A model generated the notes under the pieces. That model saw nothing but the letters and a program-made list of their open reading frames with translations. It had not been told where the DNA came from and searched no databases. 64,000 bases of DNA, taken from NCBI RefSeq assembly GCF_014205165.1, contig NZ_JACHMZ010000001.1, positions 5,562,501 through 5,626,500 on the forward strand, read 5' to 3'. The position numbers and the translations under genes were made by a program. Origin of the DNA: Micromonospora carbonacea. GTDB taxonomy: Bacteria > Actinomycetota > Actinomycetes > Mycobacteriales > Micromonosporaceae. Shown piece after piece: positions 63,073-64,000 of the stretch (its first letter is position 1; the number at the start of each line of letters is the position of its first letter).

Positions 63073-64000
63073 TCAGCAGGCCTCGTCGAGCCGCTTGCGC
63101 AGCTCGGTCGGCAGGTCCAGGTCGACCGCGGCGAGGGCCTCGTCGAGCTGCGCCACCGAGCTGACCCCGACGATCGGCACGATCGCCGGGTCCCCGCCGG
63201 TCAGCCAGCTCAGCACGACCTGGTTGACCGTGACGCCCAGCTCGTCCGCCACCTCCCGCAACGCCTGGAGCCGGCGCTCGGTGCCCGGGTGCTGGTAGTG
63301 CTCCGGCAGCGGCTTGTCCGGCCGGGTGTACGAGCCCCACAGCAGGGTGCTGTACGCGAACATGGTCAGGCCCCGGCTGCGGACCAGGTCCAGCAGCTCG
63401 TCGCTGGCGTGCACGTGCCCGCCCTCGGGCAGCGCCGTCGCCGGCCGGGGCAGCAGGTAGGAGTAGCGCTGCTGCACCGCCGTGTACGGCGTCCAGCCCC
63501 GCGCCTCGGCCAACGCCCGGGTCTCGGCCAGCCGCCAGGCGGCGTGGTTGCTGGCCCCCAGCGTGCGGACCTTCCCCTCGGTCACCGCCTCGTGGAACGT
63601 CGCCAGGGTCTGCTCGTCGGGGGTGTCGCGGTCCTCCCGGTGCGAGTAGTACAGGTCCAGGTGGTCCACGCCGAGCCGCTGGAGCGAGCCGGCGAGCTGC
63701 GTGCGGATCACCTCCGGGGCGAGCCCCTCGGCCCCGCCGTTCGCCCCCGGCCCGGAGCCCACCTTCGACGCCAGCACCAGGCCGTCCCGGCCGCCCCGGC
63801 GGGCCAGCCACCGGCCGAGCACCGTCTCGCTCTCGCCGCCGACCCCGCCGGGGACCCAGAACGAGTAGCAGTTCGCGGTGTCGATGGTGGTGCCGCCCGC
63901 CTCGACGAAGCGGTCCAGGATCGCGAACGAGGTCTCCTCGTCCACTTCGGTGCCGAACGCCATCGCGCCGAGGCAGAGCTGGCTGACCTGGATCCCCGCG
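63073..64000 (-). CDS. Aldo/keto reductase, N-terminus outside the window
   Basis: About 309 residues are visible; the reading frame continues beyond 64000 with QVSQLCLGAMAFGT, the normal AKR start region. Catalytic residues: Asp in TIDTANCYS, Lys in VLASKVG, His in LYYSHRED. C-terminal cofactor-binding segment IVPIVGVSS is present. It reduces carbonyls with NADPH; substrate unknown. Convergent with the glycolipid operon and separated by two terminators. Confidence 0.93.
   Translation of the reverse strand, partial: AGIQVSQLCLGAMAFGTEVDEETSFAILDRFVEAGGTTIDTANCYSFWVPGGVGGESETVLGRWLARRGGRDGLVLASKVGSGPGANGGAEGLAPEVIRTQLAGSLQRLGVDHLDLYYSHREDRDTPDEQTLATFHEAVTEGKVRTLGASNHAAWRLAETRALAEARGWTPYTAVQQRYSYLLPRPATALPEGGHVHASDELLDLVRSRGLTMFAYSTLLWGSYTRPDKPLPEHYQHPGTERRLQALREVADELGVTVNQVVLSWLTGGDPAIVPIVGVSSVAQLDEALAAVDLDLPTELRKRLDEAC

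Overview
The window is chromosomal DNA of a very GC-rich actinomycete. Codon third positions are almost all G or C, GTG starts are frequent, and several genes appear to have leaderless transcripts. The tmRNA, the mtrA-mtrB-lpqB cassette, a long-form Hpf, a Tat/iron efeUOB set and a sortable Mycobacterium-like order of conserved genes all fit. A recurring hairpin after stop codons and the general gene content point to Micromonosporaceae (Micromonospora or a close relative); the genus is inference. No rRNA, tRNA, CRISPR array, transposase or phage gene was seen.

Region by region: 1-2.9 kb holds the end of an MTA-phosphorylase-like gene, a benzoylformate-decarboxylase-like enzyme and a lipoprotein. 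3.0-7.0 kb is the trans-translation and division block (ssrA, smpB, ftsX, ftsE, prfB). 7.1-12.7 kb has a PadR regulator, pruA and small actinobacterial proteins. 12.8-24.2 kb is secA, four fused GNAT domains in two genes, hpf, comF, lpqB, mtrB and mtrA. 24.2-27.7 kb is efeUOB behind a DtxR/IdeR-type iron box. 27.8-34.7 kb is ahcY plus a mannose-activation set (manB, a Trm112-like protein, a SIS sugar isomerase, a cation-efflux protein, manA). 34.8-38.2 kb has a secreted Ser/Pro-rich protein, endonuclease V, an unknown protein and a self-operator Clp-N/HTH regulator.

Two accessory regions stand out. At 38.2-43.0 kb two coupled genes encode a small EACC1-like protein and a 1447-residue fusion of a caspase-like protease with four FtsK/EccC-type ATPase modules. 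This looks like an NTP-gated protease (conflict or programmed-death) system, not a secretion system: no WxG100, EccB/D/E or membrane anchor is present. At 49.4-62.9 kb lies an apparently uncharacterised specialised locus: an MbtH-truncated adenylation fusion behind a SARP-type box, a sensor kinase/LuxR regulator pair, a UbiA prenyltransferase, a BTAD/SARP regulator, a 77-residue peptide gene, then a co-directional operon of GT2, LPG-synthase-type membrane protein, class III aminotransferase, SDR epimerase, phosphoribosyltransferase-like UbiA, second GT2 and membrane exo/endonuclease-phosphatase-fold enzyme. It suggests construction and export of a polyprenyl-linked glycolipid.

Between these (44-49 kb) are three secreted proteins of the same strand: an unknown 610-residue protein, a seven-blade RCC1 propeller and an esterase with a ricin-type lectin tail. 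The window ends inside an aldo/keto reductase.
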